From an uncultured Alphaproteobacteria bacterium (GTDB lineage Bacteria; Pseudomonadota; Alphaproteobacteria; Methylaequorales; Methylaequoraceae), in the NCBI GenBank assembly GCA_902526865.1, contig CABZMK010000008.1, positions 1-54,880 on the forward strand: a stretch of 54,880 nucleotides of DNA. Reading direction: 5' to 3'. Shown here piece after piece: positions 24,057-33,282 of the stretch (positions within the stretch are counted from its first letter, which is position 1; each line of letters begins with the position of its first letter). The position numbers were made by a program, and so were the translations under genes. The notes beneath the pieces are model-generated. The model did no database searches. It worked only from the letters and a program-made list of their open reading frames with translations, and was not told the origin of the DNA.

Positions 24057-25505
24057 ATGAAAAACTTAAAATCCTCCTTGTTTGTAATCGGAAACTTATT
24101 AGTTTTTTTTTCGATTTATTCTTTTATACCAGGAGTCATAGATTACCTCTACCAAGGAACTGACTGGGTAGTCTTTTTTGTAATTTCTATTGTTTGCTTA
24201 TTTACTGGTCTTAATGTTTCATTTATTTTTAAAAGAAAAGATAAGGATGTAGAGGTTTTATCGGCTTTTCTTCTAACACTGATTTCATGGGTACTTCTTA
24301 CATTTATTGGAGCATTACCATTCTATCTTGGAACAACAGGTCTAACGTTAATCGACGCCTTCTTTGAATCAATGTCTGGATTGACTACGACTGGAGCAAC
24401 TGTTATTCAGAATCTTGATTCAACATCGAAGTCAATTTTAATTTGGAGAGCAATGCTTCAATGGTTGGGTGGTATTGGAATAATTGTAATTGCAATTGCA
24501 ATTTTCCCAATTTTAAAGATTGGTGGTATGCAGCTATTTCAAAGTGAATTTAGCTCAAAAGAAGAAAAAGTTCTTCCTAGAACCACAAAAATTGCCACAG
24601 GAATTGGATTCGTTTATTTCTTTCTAACTATTATTTGTAGCTTTTCATTATTTGTAACTGGGATGACAGGTTTTGATAGTGTGGCTCATGGTATGACAAT
24701 AATTGCAACAGGTGGTTTTTCAACAAAAGATATGTCAATTGGTTTCTTCGATTCAGTTTACATTGAAGTTGTTACAATTTTTTTCATGATTTTATCCTCC
24801 TTACCTTTCATTCTTTTATTTCAGTCTATTAGAGGAAAGTTAATAGACCTTATAGCAAGTTCTCAAGTTCGATTTTTTTTAATTTTAATTTTAAGTGTCA
24901 CAATATTGGTGGCTTTCTGGCTGAAAAGATACTATGAAGTAGATTTTTTTCAATCATTAAGAATTTCAGCATTTGCAGTCGCTTCAATATCTACGGGAAG
25001 TGGTTTTAGTACATATGATTTCAGTGTTTGGGGATCATTTACTACTCTTCTCTTTCTTTTTCTAATGCTCATAGGTGGTTGTTCAGGTTCATCTAGTTGC
25101 GGTCTTAAGATTTTTAGAATTCAGATTCTTATTAAATCCTCACTAAATTTAATCAAAAAAATTATCCAACCCAGAGGTGTTTTTATCCCTACATACAATT
25201 CTAGAGAAATTAGTGAAGATATTCTGACCTCTGTTACCGGTTATTTTTTTTTGTATATTTTTGTTTTTGCAACTCTCAGCCTAGTTTTAGCATTTGACGG
25301 ACAAAAAATTCTTACTTCCCTATCTGGTGCTGCGGCCACATTAGCTAATGTAGGTCCTGGTTTAAATGAAATAATAGGACCAAGTGGTAATTATTCTTCT
25401 ATTTCAGATTTTACAAAACTATTTTTAAGTTTAGGCATGCTTATAGGAAGATTAGAACTTTTTCCAATTTTAATACTTTTATCACCGCAGCTTTGGAAAA
25501 AATAG
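24057..25505 (+). CDS. trkH: Trk-type potassium uptake protein TrkH
   Basis: 482 residues, multi-spanning. The four pore-loop repeats are present: TTTGATV, IATGGFST, ISTGSGFSTY and LANVGPGL. It is the membrane translocating part of K+ uptake; its regulator TrkA is not in the window. Its 3' end faces argF with a single base between the stops. Confidence 0.92.
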   Translation: MKNLKSSLFVIGNLLVFFSIYSFIPGVIDYLYQGTDWVVFFVISIVCLFTGLNVSFIFKRKDKDVEVLSAFLLTLISWVLLTFIGALPFYLGTTGLTLIDAFFESMSGLTTTGATVIQNLDSTSKSILIWRAMLQWLGGIGIIVIAIAIFPILKIGGMQLFQSEFSSKEEKVLPRTTKIATGIGFVYFFLTIICSFSLFVTGMTGFDSVAHGMTIIATGGFSTKDMSIGFFDSVYIEVVTIFFMILSSLPFILLFQSIRGKLIDLIASSQVRFFLILILSVTILVAFWLKRYYEVDFFQSLRISAFAVASISTGSGFSTYDFSVWGSFTTLLFLFLMLIGGCSGSSSCGLKIFRIQILIKSSLNLIKKIIQPRGVFIPTYNSREISEDILTSVTGYFFLYIFVFATLSLVLAFDGQKILTSLSGAAATLANVGPGLNEIIGPSGNYSSISDFTKLFLSLGMLIGRLELFPILILLSPQLWKK

Positions 25506-25506
25506 T

Positions 25507-26412
25507 TTATATTTTTTTTAAACACCACAAAAGTATTGATTGGTGAGCATATAACCTATTTTCAGCTTCTGCCCAAACCAATGAATTTTCACCATCAATA
25601 ATCTCATCAGTAACTTCAAATCCTCTATGAGCTGGGAGACAATGCAAAAAATAAGTTGTTCTTCCGGTTTTCATTAGTAAATCTTTGTTAATTTGAAATT
25701 TTTCAAAGTTTTTCAATCTTTTTGGATTGCTTTTCATACCCATGGACACCCAAGTATCTGTAATTACTACATCAGCATCTAGTACAGCTTCAACTGGGTT
25801 TTTGACAAGTTCAACTTTTCCTGTATTTAGGCTTTTAAAAATTTTATTTTCTGGAAAATTTCCAGGAGGACAAGAAATTTTTAAATTGAAATCGAAGTGT
25901 TTAGAAGCATGTATCCAAGAGTTACAAACATTATTTCCATCCCCAATCCAACTTAAATTCAATTTATTGAGAGATCTGAATTTTTCTTGTAATGTCATTA
26001 TATCAGCAATTATTTGACATGGATGGCTGATGTCAGTTAATCCATTTATTATCGGTACAGTAGAAATTTCTGAAAGCTTGTAAAGTTTCGACTCGTCTGA
26101 ACCTCTATATGCTATTATATCAACATAACTTGACAAAACTTTCATCGTATCCTCAAGAGATTCACCTCTCCCAAGCTGGGAGTCAGAGTGATCCAAAGTA
26201 ACAACATCTCCATTTAAGAGTTTCATGCCTACATCAAACGATATTTTGGTTCTTGTGGATGGTTTTTCAAAAATAATCGCTAAAATTTTTTTTTCTTTTA
26301 ATTGTTTTGTTTCATTATTTTTCTTTAGTCTGTGACTATACTTTAAAATTAAGTCAATATCTTTTTTACTAATTTCATGAAGGTTTAAGAAATGTCTGAA
26401 TGATTTTTTCAT
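25507..26412 (-). CDS. argF: Ornithine carbamoyltransferase ArgF
   Basis: 301 residues from the ATG at 26412 (MKKSFRHFLNLHEI), which aligns with the family N terminus; an earlier in-frame start at 26448 would extend into argD. The carbamoyl-phosphate motif KPSTRTKISFD, SHPCQIIAD and the ornithine-site HCLPAHRG are intact. It forms citrulline. It starts one base after the argD stop, so argD-argF are coupled. Confidence 0.94.
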   Translation of the reverse strand: MKKSFRHFLNLHEISKKDIDLILKYSHRLKKNNETKQLKEKKILAIIFEKPSTRTKISFDVGMKLLNGDVVTLDHSDSQLGRGESLEDTMKVLSSYVDIIAYRGSDESKLYKLSEISTVPIINGLTDISHPCQIIADIMTLQEKFRSLNKLNLSWIGDGNNVCNSWIHASKHFDFNLKISCPPGNFPENKIFKSLNTGKVELVKNPVEAVLDADVVITDTWVSMGMKSNPKRLKNFEKFQINKDLLMKTGRTTYFLHCLPAHRGFEVTDEIIDGENSLVWAEAENRLYAHQSILLWCLKKI

Positions 26413-26413
26413 A

Positions 26414-27577
26414 TTATAAGTTTGAAAACGCTTTATCAATTTTTTCAATTGCCTCTTCTACATGTTTCATTTCTAAAATTAAAGGGGGTAACATTCTTAT
26501 CACATTCTGTCCTGCCTTTACAGTAAGAAGTTTTTCCTTAATTAAAGACTTAATTAGAATTTCATTATTTTCAATTGCCTCTAAACCAATCATTAAACCT
26601 ATTCCTCTTACACCAGAAACTAATTTTGGAAATTTAGTTAATATATTTTCCTTGAGGAGTTTTCTCAAATTAAAACCAACTTCTCTAACATGATCTAAAA
26701 ATTCTTCATTTAATACAAAATTTAAAACTTCTTGAGCGACTGCCATAGCAAGCGGGTTTCCGCCAAATGTTGATCCATGAGAACCCAAGTCCATTGATTT
26801 AGAAGTTTTTTTATCCAATAATAATGCCCCAATAGGAAAACCTCCACCTATTCCTTTAGCGACAGCGACTATATTTGGTTTTAACTCCTTGACCCATTCC
26901 GTTGCTAAAAATTTCCCTGTTCTCCCAACACCGCACTGAACCTCATCAAAAAATAAGAGAAGATTATTGTCATTGGCTATTTTTTGAATTTCCCTTAAAT
27001 ATTCTTTTTTTGCAGGAGTTATTCCACCCTCACCTTGAACTGTTTCAATCATTATCGCAGCCGTTTCTTTATCTACACTCCTCGAGACTGCCTTACTGTC
27101 GTTGAATGCGACTTGTTTAAATCCATTTAATACTGGTTCAAACCCCTCTGTTAATTTTGATTTTCCACTAGCTGATATAGCTGCGTAGGTTCTTCCATGG
27201 AAAGAATTTTTTGCACAAATAATTTTGAATCTTTTTTCATTTACAGCATTAAAATATTTTCTTATGACTTTTATACCTGCTTCGACTGCCTCAGTTCCAG
27301 AGTTACAAAAAAAAACTGATTCAGCAAAAGAATTTTGTGTAATTTTATCAGCAACAATTTGTTGATTTTCAATTCTAAAAAGATTTGAACAATGCCATAT
27401 TTTTTCAGCTTGAGATTTTAGTGCTGATATTAGAGATGGATGACTGTGACCAAGGCTGGTGACTCCTATACCGCTTGTAAAATCTAAATATCTTGTTCCT
27501 TTTTTGCAATAAAGGTACACTCCGTCTCCATGGTCAATCTCGATATTTAGAGGATTATATACCTGTAATATACTCAT
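26414..27577 (-). CDS. argD: Acetylornithine aminotransferase ArgD
   Basis: 387 residues of the class III aminotransferase family. FCNSGTEAVEAGIKVIRKY is the phosphate site, FFDEVQCGVGRTG the PLP-contact Asp, and VAVAKGIGGGFPIGA the PLP Lys. It acts in arginine synthesis and may also serve in lysine synthesis (DapC activity), consistent with dapD and dapE elsewhere in the window. The start overlaps the ABC permease stop by four bases. Confidence 0.93.
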   Translation of the reverse strand: MSILQVYNPLNIEIDHGDGVYLYCKKGTRYLDFTSGIGVTSLGHSHPSLISALKSQAEKIWHCSNLFRIENQQIVADKITQNSFAESVFFCNSGTEAVEAGIKVIRKYFNAVNEKRFKIICAKNSFHGRTYAAISASGKSKLTEGFEPVLNGFKQVAFNDSKAVSRSVDKETAAIMIETVQGEGGITPAKKEYLREIQKIANDNNLLLFFDEVQCGVGRTGKFLATEWVKELKPNIVAVAKGIGGGFPIGALLLDKKTSKSMDLGSHGSTFGGNPLAMAVAQEVLNFVLNEEFLDHVREVGFNLRKLLKENILTKFPKLVSGVRGIGLMIGLEAIENNEILIKSLIKEKLLTVKAGQNVIRMLPPLILEMKHVEEAIEKIDKAFSNL

Positions 27578-28362
27578 GATCTTAAGCCATACCCTCTTTT
27601 AAAAACGTATATTGTATAAATTAATAGGAATAAATTACATAAAAATAAAATTAAAAATCCTATAGTTAGATTGCTATCACTATAACCTAAAAAACCAAAC
27701 CTAAATCCATCAATCATGTAAAAAAATGGATTCCAACTGGCTAAAAAACGCCATAATTCCGGTAATCTGTCGATTGTATAAAAAGTACCTGAAAGAAATG
27801 TGAGTGGCAAAATAATAAAATTTGTAACTGATGCCATATGATCAAATTTTTTAGCCCAGATTCCACACAAAATTCCTAACAATGACAATAATAAAGACGA
27901 AAAAAGTCCAAAAATAAATATTATAAAGAAGTTATAAATTTGTATTGAGACAAAAGGATACATCAATGCAGCAACAGAAAAACCTACAAGTAAACCTCTA
28001 GTAACTCCACCTAGGCAGTACGAAAAAGTTAATTCTAATTCTGACATAGGGGGCATTAACACATCTACAATGTTACCTTGAACTTTTGATATTAATATTG
28101 AAGAAGATGTATTTGCAAATGCATTTTGCATGATTGACATACAAATAAGACCAGGGGCTAGAAATTGAGAGTATGAATGACTTCCAGAAACTAAAAAATC
28201 TCTATCCATTGATAATGTGAATATCAAATAAAATAAGATAGTAGTCACTGCTGGGGCTAAAATTGTTTGAGCGAAAACATTAAAAAATCTTTTTACTTCT
28301 TTTTTATATAGTGTAAAAAAACCTATCCAGTTAAATCCTTTAAAACTTTTTATATTATACAT
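27574..28362 (-). CDS. ABC-2 type permease (YadH-like) without an adjacent ATPase
   Basis: 262 residues with about six membrane segments. TILAPAVTTILFYLIF, FLAPGLICMSIMQNAFANTSSSILISKVQGNIVDVLMPPMSELEL and WNPFFYMIDGFRFGFLG are ABC-2 permease motifs. It is the first gene of a three-gene unit with argD and argF. No ATPase lies beside it; the partner must be encoded elsewhere. The substrate is unknown. Confidence 0.85.
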   Translation of the reverse strand: MYNIKSFKGFNWIGFFTLYKKEVKRFFNVFAQTILAPAVTTILFYLIFTLSMDRDFLVSGSHSYSQFLAPGLICMSIMQNAFANTSSSILISKVQGNIVDVLMPPMSELELTFSYCLGGVTRGLLVGFSVAALMYPFVSIQIYNFFIIFIFGLFSSLLLSLLGILCGIWAKKFDHMASVTNFIILPLTFLSGTFYTIDRLPELWRFLASWNPFFYMIDGFRFGFLGYSDSNLTIGFLILFLCNLFLLIYTIYVFKRGYGLRS

Positions 28363-28405
28363 AATTCACAAATGTTTAATTTAATAATAATATTAAATAT
28401 AAACA

Positions 28406-28918
28406 ATGATATCTGACTATTTAAAAAAGTATTCAACCTATTATCTATCGAGGTATAACGTTACTAAAAGAAAATTTGAGAATATATTAAAAAAAAAAAT
28501 CACCAAGGATTATTTAGAAAAAAAAATTTCTGAATCAGATCATCACGAGTTAGTTCAAGAAATTACTGATGCATTAAAATATTTCGAAGAAATTGGTTTT
28601 TTCAACGAGGAGCGAATGTTAGAAATTTCATTCGATAGCTTTGTTAAAAAAGGATACTCCAAAAAAAAAATCAAATACAAATTGCTTTCTGCAAAATTTG
28701 ACAGAAATAAAGCTAATTTATTTTTAAAAAAAAAATTCATGGACGAGACACTTAATCAAACACTTTTAATAAATTATTTAAATAAATCTAATATCGTAGA
28801 AAAACAAAAAAAATTAAATATTTCAGATAAACAACTTTTTGATAAAATATTGACTAAACTATCTCAACAGGGTTTTGAATATGAAGATTCTATTAATATT
28901 CTCAACAAAATAATGTAA
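28406..28918 (+). CDS. recX: RecX-family regulatory protein
   Basis: 170 residues, Lys-rich and helical. SRYNVTKRKFENILKKKI, EEIGFFNEERMLEISFDSFVKKGYSKKKIKYKLLSA and DKILTKLSQQGFEYEDSINI are the three-helix repeats of RecX, which modulates RecA filaments. recA is not in the window. It is followed one base later by the mscS-type gene. Confidence 0.8.
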   Translation: MISDYLKKYSTYYLSRYNVTKRKFENILKKKITKDYLEKKISESDHHELVQEITDALKYFEEIGFFNEERMLEISFDSFVKKGYSKKKIKYKLLSAKFDRNKANLFLKKKFMDETLNQTLLINYLNKSNIVEKQKKLNISDKQLFDKILTKLSQQGFEYEDSINILNKIM

Positions 28919-28919
28919 A

Positions 28920-30011
28920 ATGGAAATTTTGAACAACATTTTAGAAAAAATTAATTTTATTAAGGATGTTTCATTTTTAGGTTTCCTTCTTACAAATATA
29001 TTAACATGTATAGCTGTTCTTGTTTTTTTTATCATATCAAGGCATGTAATTAAAAGATTAATAATTAAAAAAATTTCTATAATTCTGAGCTTTTCCGAAA
29101 TAAAAATTAAAGAAGCATTTTTAGTATCCATCGAAAAGCCTGTTGAATTTTTTGTTGTCTCGGTCGGAGTCTTTGCGTCTTCAAGTTTATTAACTGCATC
29201 TCAAAAAGTTTATTTTTTTTTACAAAATGTAAACCTGTCCCTTTTTACTATATCAATATTTTGGTTAATTAGTAAAACTATAGAACCTTTGAGCCGTAAA
29301 ATAAAAAATCTTAAGACAATTTTAACAAAGGACTTGTTAGATTGGTTAATAAGTGCTGTCAAAATAATAATTTTTATTCTTGGATTTTCTGCTGTTCTTG
29401 AGGTGTGGGGAATAAAAGTTGGACCTATAATTGCAGGTTTAGGTTTATTTGGAGTAGCAGTGGCATTGGGAGCGCAAGACCTTTTTAAAAATTTGATTTC
29501 AGGTATTTTAGTATTAGTTGAAAAAAGGTTTAAGAAAGGCGATGTTGTTATGATTGAAAGCATTATTGAAGGGACTGTTGAAAGAATTGGTTTTAGATCA
29601 ACTGCAATTCGAAAGTTTGATAAGTCTTTATGCTTCATTCCAAATTACCAATTTGCAGAAAATGCTGTTGTTAATATTACCGAAATATCAAATAGAAGAA
29701 TTAATTGGATAATTGGTGTAGAATACAAAACCACCATTCTTCAACTTAAAAACATTTGTTCTGATATTGAAAGTTCTATCGTCAAAAACAAGAAAGAATT
29801 TATTGTTTCAGAGTCAACTCCCGTTATTGTAAAAATCAATGAGTTTGCTCCAAGCTCTATCGATATATTAGTTAGATGTTTTACCAAAACCAATGATTAT
29901 AATAAATTTATTAAAGCCAAGGATAAACTGGCAGTTGAAATAAAGAAGATTATAGAGAGAAGGAGGTGCTCATTCGCCTTTCCATCCCAATCTCTTTATA
30001 TTGAAAAATAA
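28920..30011 (+). CDS. MscS-family mechanosensitive channel
   Basis: 363 residues. N-terminal membrane segments are followed by the pore helix GLGLFGVAVALGAQDLFKNLISGI and the beta domain (LVEKRFKKGDVVMIESIIEGTVERIGFRSTAIRKFDKSLCFIPNYQFAENAVVNIT). It releases solutes under osmotic stress. Its stop is four bases from the nrdB stop on the other strand. Confidence 0.88.
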   Translation: MEILNNILEKINFIKDVSFLGFLLTNILTCIAVLVFFIISRHVIKRLIIKKISIILSFSEIKIKEAFLVSIEKPVEFFVVSVGVFASSSLLTASQKVYFFLQNVNLSLFTISIFWLISKTIEPLSRKIKNLKTILTKDLLDWLISAVKIIIFILGFSAVLEVWGIKVGPIIAGLGLFGVAVALGAQDLFKNLISGILVLVEKRFKKGDVVMIESIIEGTVERIGFRSTAIRKFDKSLCFIPNYQFAENAVVNITEISNRRINWIIGVEYKTTILQLKNICSDIESSIVKNKKEFIVSESTPVIVKINEFAPSSIDILVRCFTKTNDYNKFIKAKDKLAVEIKKIIERRRCSFAFPSQSLYIEK

Positions 30012-30015
30012 AAAA

Positions 30016-31050
30016 TTAACCAAAGCTTTTAAGTTTTTTGTCGAAAGTTGACCAAACACCCTCTTTTCCATCCCAATTTCCAGATGTTGCAACTTTAGAA
30101 TACTCCGTGGCTCTTGCCTCAAAAAAATTAGCATGTTCAACGCCATTTAGTATTTCTGTCAACCAGGGCAAAGGGTGTTCTTTTATCCCAAACATTGGTT
30201 CTAAACTAAGTTGTTTAAGTCTCCAGTCGGCTATGTATCTGATATAATTTTTTATATCAGTCGGCTCCATTCCTTCAACTGGTCCCATTTCAAAAGCTAA
30301 ATCAATAAAATTATCTTCTAATTCTACTACTTTTTCACAACATTCATTTATTTCGTTTTTCAATTTTTTGGTCATGCATTTTGTTTCTTCCACAAATTCA
30401 TGGAAAAGTTTCACCATTCCTTCGCAGTGAAGAGATTCATCTCTAACAGACCATGTAACAATTTGACCCATCCCTCTCATTTTATTGTGTCTTGGAAAGT
30501 TTAGAAGCATTGCAAAACTTGCAAAAAGTTGCAATCCTTCGGTAAATCCTCCAAACATTGCAACTGTTTTTGCAATTTCGTGATTTGAATCAATGGTAAA
30601 CTGCTGCATATAATCATGCTTATCTGCCATCTCTTTATATTTTAAGAATGCAGAAAATTCGGTATCTGGCATTCCGATTGTTTCCAACAAAAGCGCATAT
30701 GCTGCAATGTGAACAGTTTCAATGTTTGAAAAAGCAGACATCATCATCTTTACTTCTGTAGGTTTGAATACTTGGGAATATCTCTCCATATAATTGTCAT
30801 TTACTTCAACATCAGATTGGGTAAAAAATCTGAAAATTTGAGTTAATAGATTTCTTTCATTATCATTTAATTTAATAACCCAATCTTTACAGTCTTCACC
30901 TAAAGGAACTTCTTCCGGCATCCAGTGAACTTGTTGTTGTCTTTTCCAGAAATCGAAAGCCCAAGGGTACCTAAAAGGCTTATAGGAGTGAGATGAGGTC
31001 AAAAGACCTGGTTTTTTATTTTCTATTAAATCATTTTTGTTTCCGTCCAT
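30016..31050 (-). CDS. nrdB: Class I ribonucleotide reductase small subunit NrdB
   Basis: 344 residues of the ferritin-like radical subunit. The segment IETVHIAAYALLLETIG keeps the metal-ligand Glu and His and, four residues after the His, the radical Tyr, so a tyrosyl radical cofactor is likely. AAGGAG precedes the ATG. It follows nrdA by 33 bp. Confidence 0.93.
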   Translation of the reverse strand: MDGNKNDLIENKKPGLLTSSHSYKPFRYPWAFDFWKRQQQVHWMPEEVPLGEDCKDWVIKLNDNERNLLTQIFRFFTQSDVEVNDNYMERYSQVFKPTEVKMMMSAFSNIETVHIAAYALLLETIGMPDTEFSAFLKYKEMADKHDYMQQFTIDSNHEIAKTVAMFGGFTEGLQLFASFAMLLNFPRHNKMRGMGQIVTWSVRDESLHCEGMVKLFHEFVEETKCMTKKLKNEINECCEKVVELEDNFIDLAFEMGPVEGMEPTDIKNYIRYIADWRLKQLSLEPMFGIKEHPLPWLTEILNGVEHANFFEARATEYSKVATSGNWDGKEGVWSTFDKKLKSFG

Positions 31051-31083
31051 TTTTTCTCCTTATTTATTTTTAAATTGTTAACA

Positions 31084-32946
31084 TTATTGACACGACAAAC
31101 ATTCCTCATAATCTGTTTTTTCTTCTACTATGTTTTTAGAGGGCCATTGTTTTGTATTGTCGGCTTCTACCCCAGCATAACTTGCTCTTTGTATAGATTT
31201 GGATCGACAATAATACAGACTTTTTATACCTAACTCCCACGCCTTCCAATGAAGCATCATTAAGTCCCATTTATCAATATCTGCTGATAAATAGAGATTT
31301 ATTGATTGACTTTGGCATATGTATGGAGTTCTATCTGCAGCCATTTCTACTATCCACCTCTGATCGATTTCAAATGCTGTTTTGAAAACTGCTTTCTCGT
31401 TTTCGCTTAATTCCCTAAGATGAGATATTGATCCATCATTTTCCAAAATACTTTGCCAAATTTTTTCGGTGTTTAGACCTTTCGAATCTAATAAATCTTC
31501 CAGATATTTATTTTTTACTGTGAAAGAACCTGAAAGAGTTTTATGCGTGTAGATATTAGCAGGTATAGGTTCAACGCAAGCGCTTGTTCCACCACAAATT
31601 ATACTAATTGATGCAGTAGGTGCTATCGCTAGTTTGTGACTAAATCTAGCTTTTACTCCCATCTCTGAGGCGTCAGGGCAAGCTCCTCTTTCCATAGCAA
31701 GAATTAGTGAAGCTTTATCAGCTTCTTTTTTTAAATGCTTAAAGAATTTTGCATTCCAGCTTTTGGCAACTGCGCTTTCAAACGGAACACCTTTTTTCTG
31801 AAGAAAACTATGAAAGCCCATTGCTCCAAGACCAACTGATCTTTCCATTTTGGCTGAGTAAATTGCATTTTTCATTGAATCTGGTGCATTATCAATAAAG
31901 TCTTCGAGGACATTATCTAAAAATCTCATTATGTCCTCAATGAAGTTAATTTCCCCTGACCATTCCTCCCATTTTTCTAAATTTACGGATGAGAGACAAC
32001 ATACTGCAGTTCGGTCTTTTCCATGATGATCTAAGCCAGTGTGAAGCATAATTTCACTACACAGGTTAGAGGTTCTAACTTTCATTCCAAGCTTTTGCTG
32101 ATGTTTGGCCATATTTTTATTTACTGTATCCATAAAAACCAAATAAGGCTCTCCAGTCTGCATTCTTGTTTCAAGTATTTTTTGCCAGAGTTCCCTGGCA
32201 TTTACTTTTCTGAGCGTTTCATTGGTTTTGGGACTTTTAAGACAAAACTCTTTGTTATGTTTAACGCATTCCATAAACTCGTCTGTTATGTTTATGCCGT
32301 GGTGCAGGTTTAAACTTTTTCTATTAAAATCACCTGAAGGTTTTCTAATTTCTAAAAACTCCTCAATCTCTGGATGATGAATGTCAAGATAGCATGCAGC
32401 TGAACCTCTTCTGAGAGAACCCTGAGAAATTGCTAGTGTTAAAGAATCCATAACTCTGACAAAGGGAATGATACCAGAGGTTTGTCCAGATTTTTTGACT
32501 GTCTCTCCAATCGATCTAACTTCACCCCAATATGTTCCTATGCCGCCTCCGTTTGACGCAAGCCACACGTTTTCTCCCCATGTTGACAGAATTCCATCAA
32601 GACTATCGTGAACTGTATTTAAAAAACAAGATATTGGCAAGCCCCTTTTGGCCCCTCCATTTGACAGGATAGGAGTTGCTGGCATAAACCAAAGCTTTGA
32701 AATATACTCATATATTCTCTGAGCGTGTGCATCATTGTCACTGTAACATTTTGCTACCCTCATAAACATATCTTGAAATTTCTCTCCCGGTAAAAGATAT
32801 CTGTCTATAAGTGTAGCCTTTCCAAAATCAGTTAAAAACTTATCTCTGGCGCTTTCAGTTTGAAGTTGCCTTGGATTCTGTTTGGGTTCTTTATTTTCTA
32901 GTTTTTGCGCTGCTAGATCCAGTATGTTTGCATTAGATTGATTCAT
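31084..32946 (-). CDS. nrdA: Class I ribonucleotide reductase large subunit NrdA
   Basis: 620 residues. Catalytic parts: SCFLNTV (redox Cys), NLCSEI (radical Cys and Glu), PTASIS, the Tyr-Tyr pair in SLYYCRS, and the C-terminal CLSC that reduces the active site. It starts near the catalytic domain and lacks an N-terminal ATP-cone, so overall-activity inhibition by dATP through that domain is not expected. An NrdR-like box lies about 40 bp upstream. Confidence 0.94.
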   Translation of the reverse strand: MNQSNANILDLAAQKLENKEPKQNPRQLQTESARDKFLTDFGKATLIDRYLLPGEKFQDMFMRVAKCYSDNDAHAQRIYEYISKLWFMPATPILSNGGAKRGLPISCFLNTVHDSLDGILSTWGENVWLASNGGGIGTYWGEVRSIGETVKKSGQTSGIIPFVRVMDSLTLAISQGSLRRGSAACYLDIHHPEIEEFLEIRKPSGDFNRKSLNLHHGINITDEFMECVKHNKEFCLKSPKTNETLRKVNARELWQKILETRMQTGEPYLVFMDTVNKNMAKHQQKLGMKVRTSNLCSEIMLHTGLDHHGKDRTAVCCLSSVNLEKWEEWSGEINFIEDIMRFLDNVLEDFIDNAPDSMKNAIYSAKMERSVGLGAMGFHSFLQKKGVPFESAVAKSWNAKFFKHLKKEADKASLILAMERGACPDASEMGVKARFSHKLAIAPTASISIICGGTSACVEPIPANIYTHKTLSGSFTVKNKYLEDLLDSKGLNTEKIWQSILENDGSISHLRELSENEKAVFKTAFEIDQRWIVEMAADRTPYICQSQSINLYLSADIDKWDLMMLHWKAWELGIKSLYYCRSKSIQRASYAGVEADNTKQWPSKNIVEEKTDYEECLSCQ

Positions 32947-32982
32947 TTAAAAAATTTCCTACTCTTAAAATAAAATTGTGAA

Positions 32983-32998
32983 ACACAATATATAGTAA
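32983..32998 (-). promoter_or_regulatory. NrdR-box-like site upstream of nrdA
   Basis: ACACAATATATAGTAA matches the NrdR box consensus acaCwAtATaTwGtgt at 14 of 16 positions by my count. A weaker match (11 of 16) lies at 33003-33018. NrdR represses ribonucleotide reductase genes in many bacteria and usually binds paired boxes. Confidence 0.6.
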
Positions 32999-33040
32999 TT
33001 AAAGATAAAATATTGTCAACCAGTAGTATTAAAGTTTTTT

Positions 33041-33117
33041 TGGCGTGCCCGGAGAGAGTCGAACTCCCAACCTTCTGATTCGTAGTCAGATGCTCTATCC
33101 AGTTGAGCTACGGGCAC
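33041..33117 (-). tRNA. tRNA-Arg (anticodon ACG)
   Basis: A 77-nt cloverleaf including the encoded CCA end (33041-33043). The acceptor stem GTGCCCG/CGGGCAC pairs over 7 bp; the anticodon arm CTGACTACGAATCAG shows ACG; the T arm GGGAGTTCGACTCTC has the TTCGA loop. The ACG wobble base would be converted to inosine to read CGT, CGC and CGA. Confidence 0.97.
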
Positions 33118-33282
33118 TTAGTAATTTTTCATACAATTTTAAATTAAAAATCAAATAATATAAATTTAAAAAAAATTAAAAATTAATTTTATTAAAATTT
33201 TTTTTTGTTTATTTTCAAAATTTTATAGGCTATAAATTATAGATCGAACTTTTGTTAACAACACTTAAAAAATGCGAAAAAA

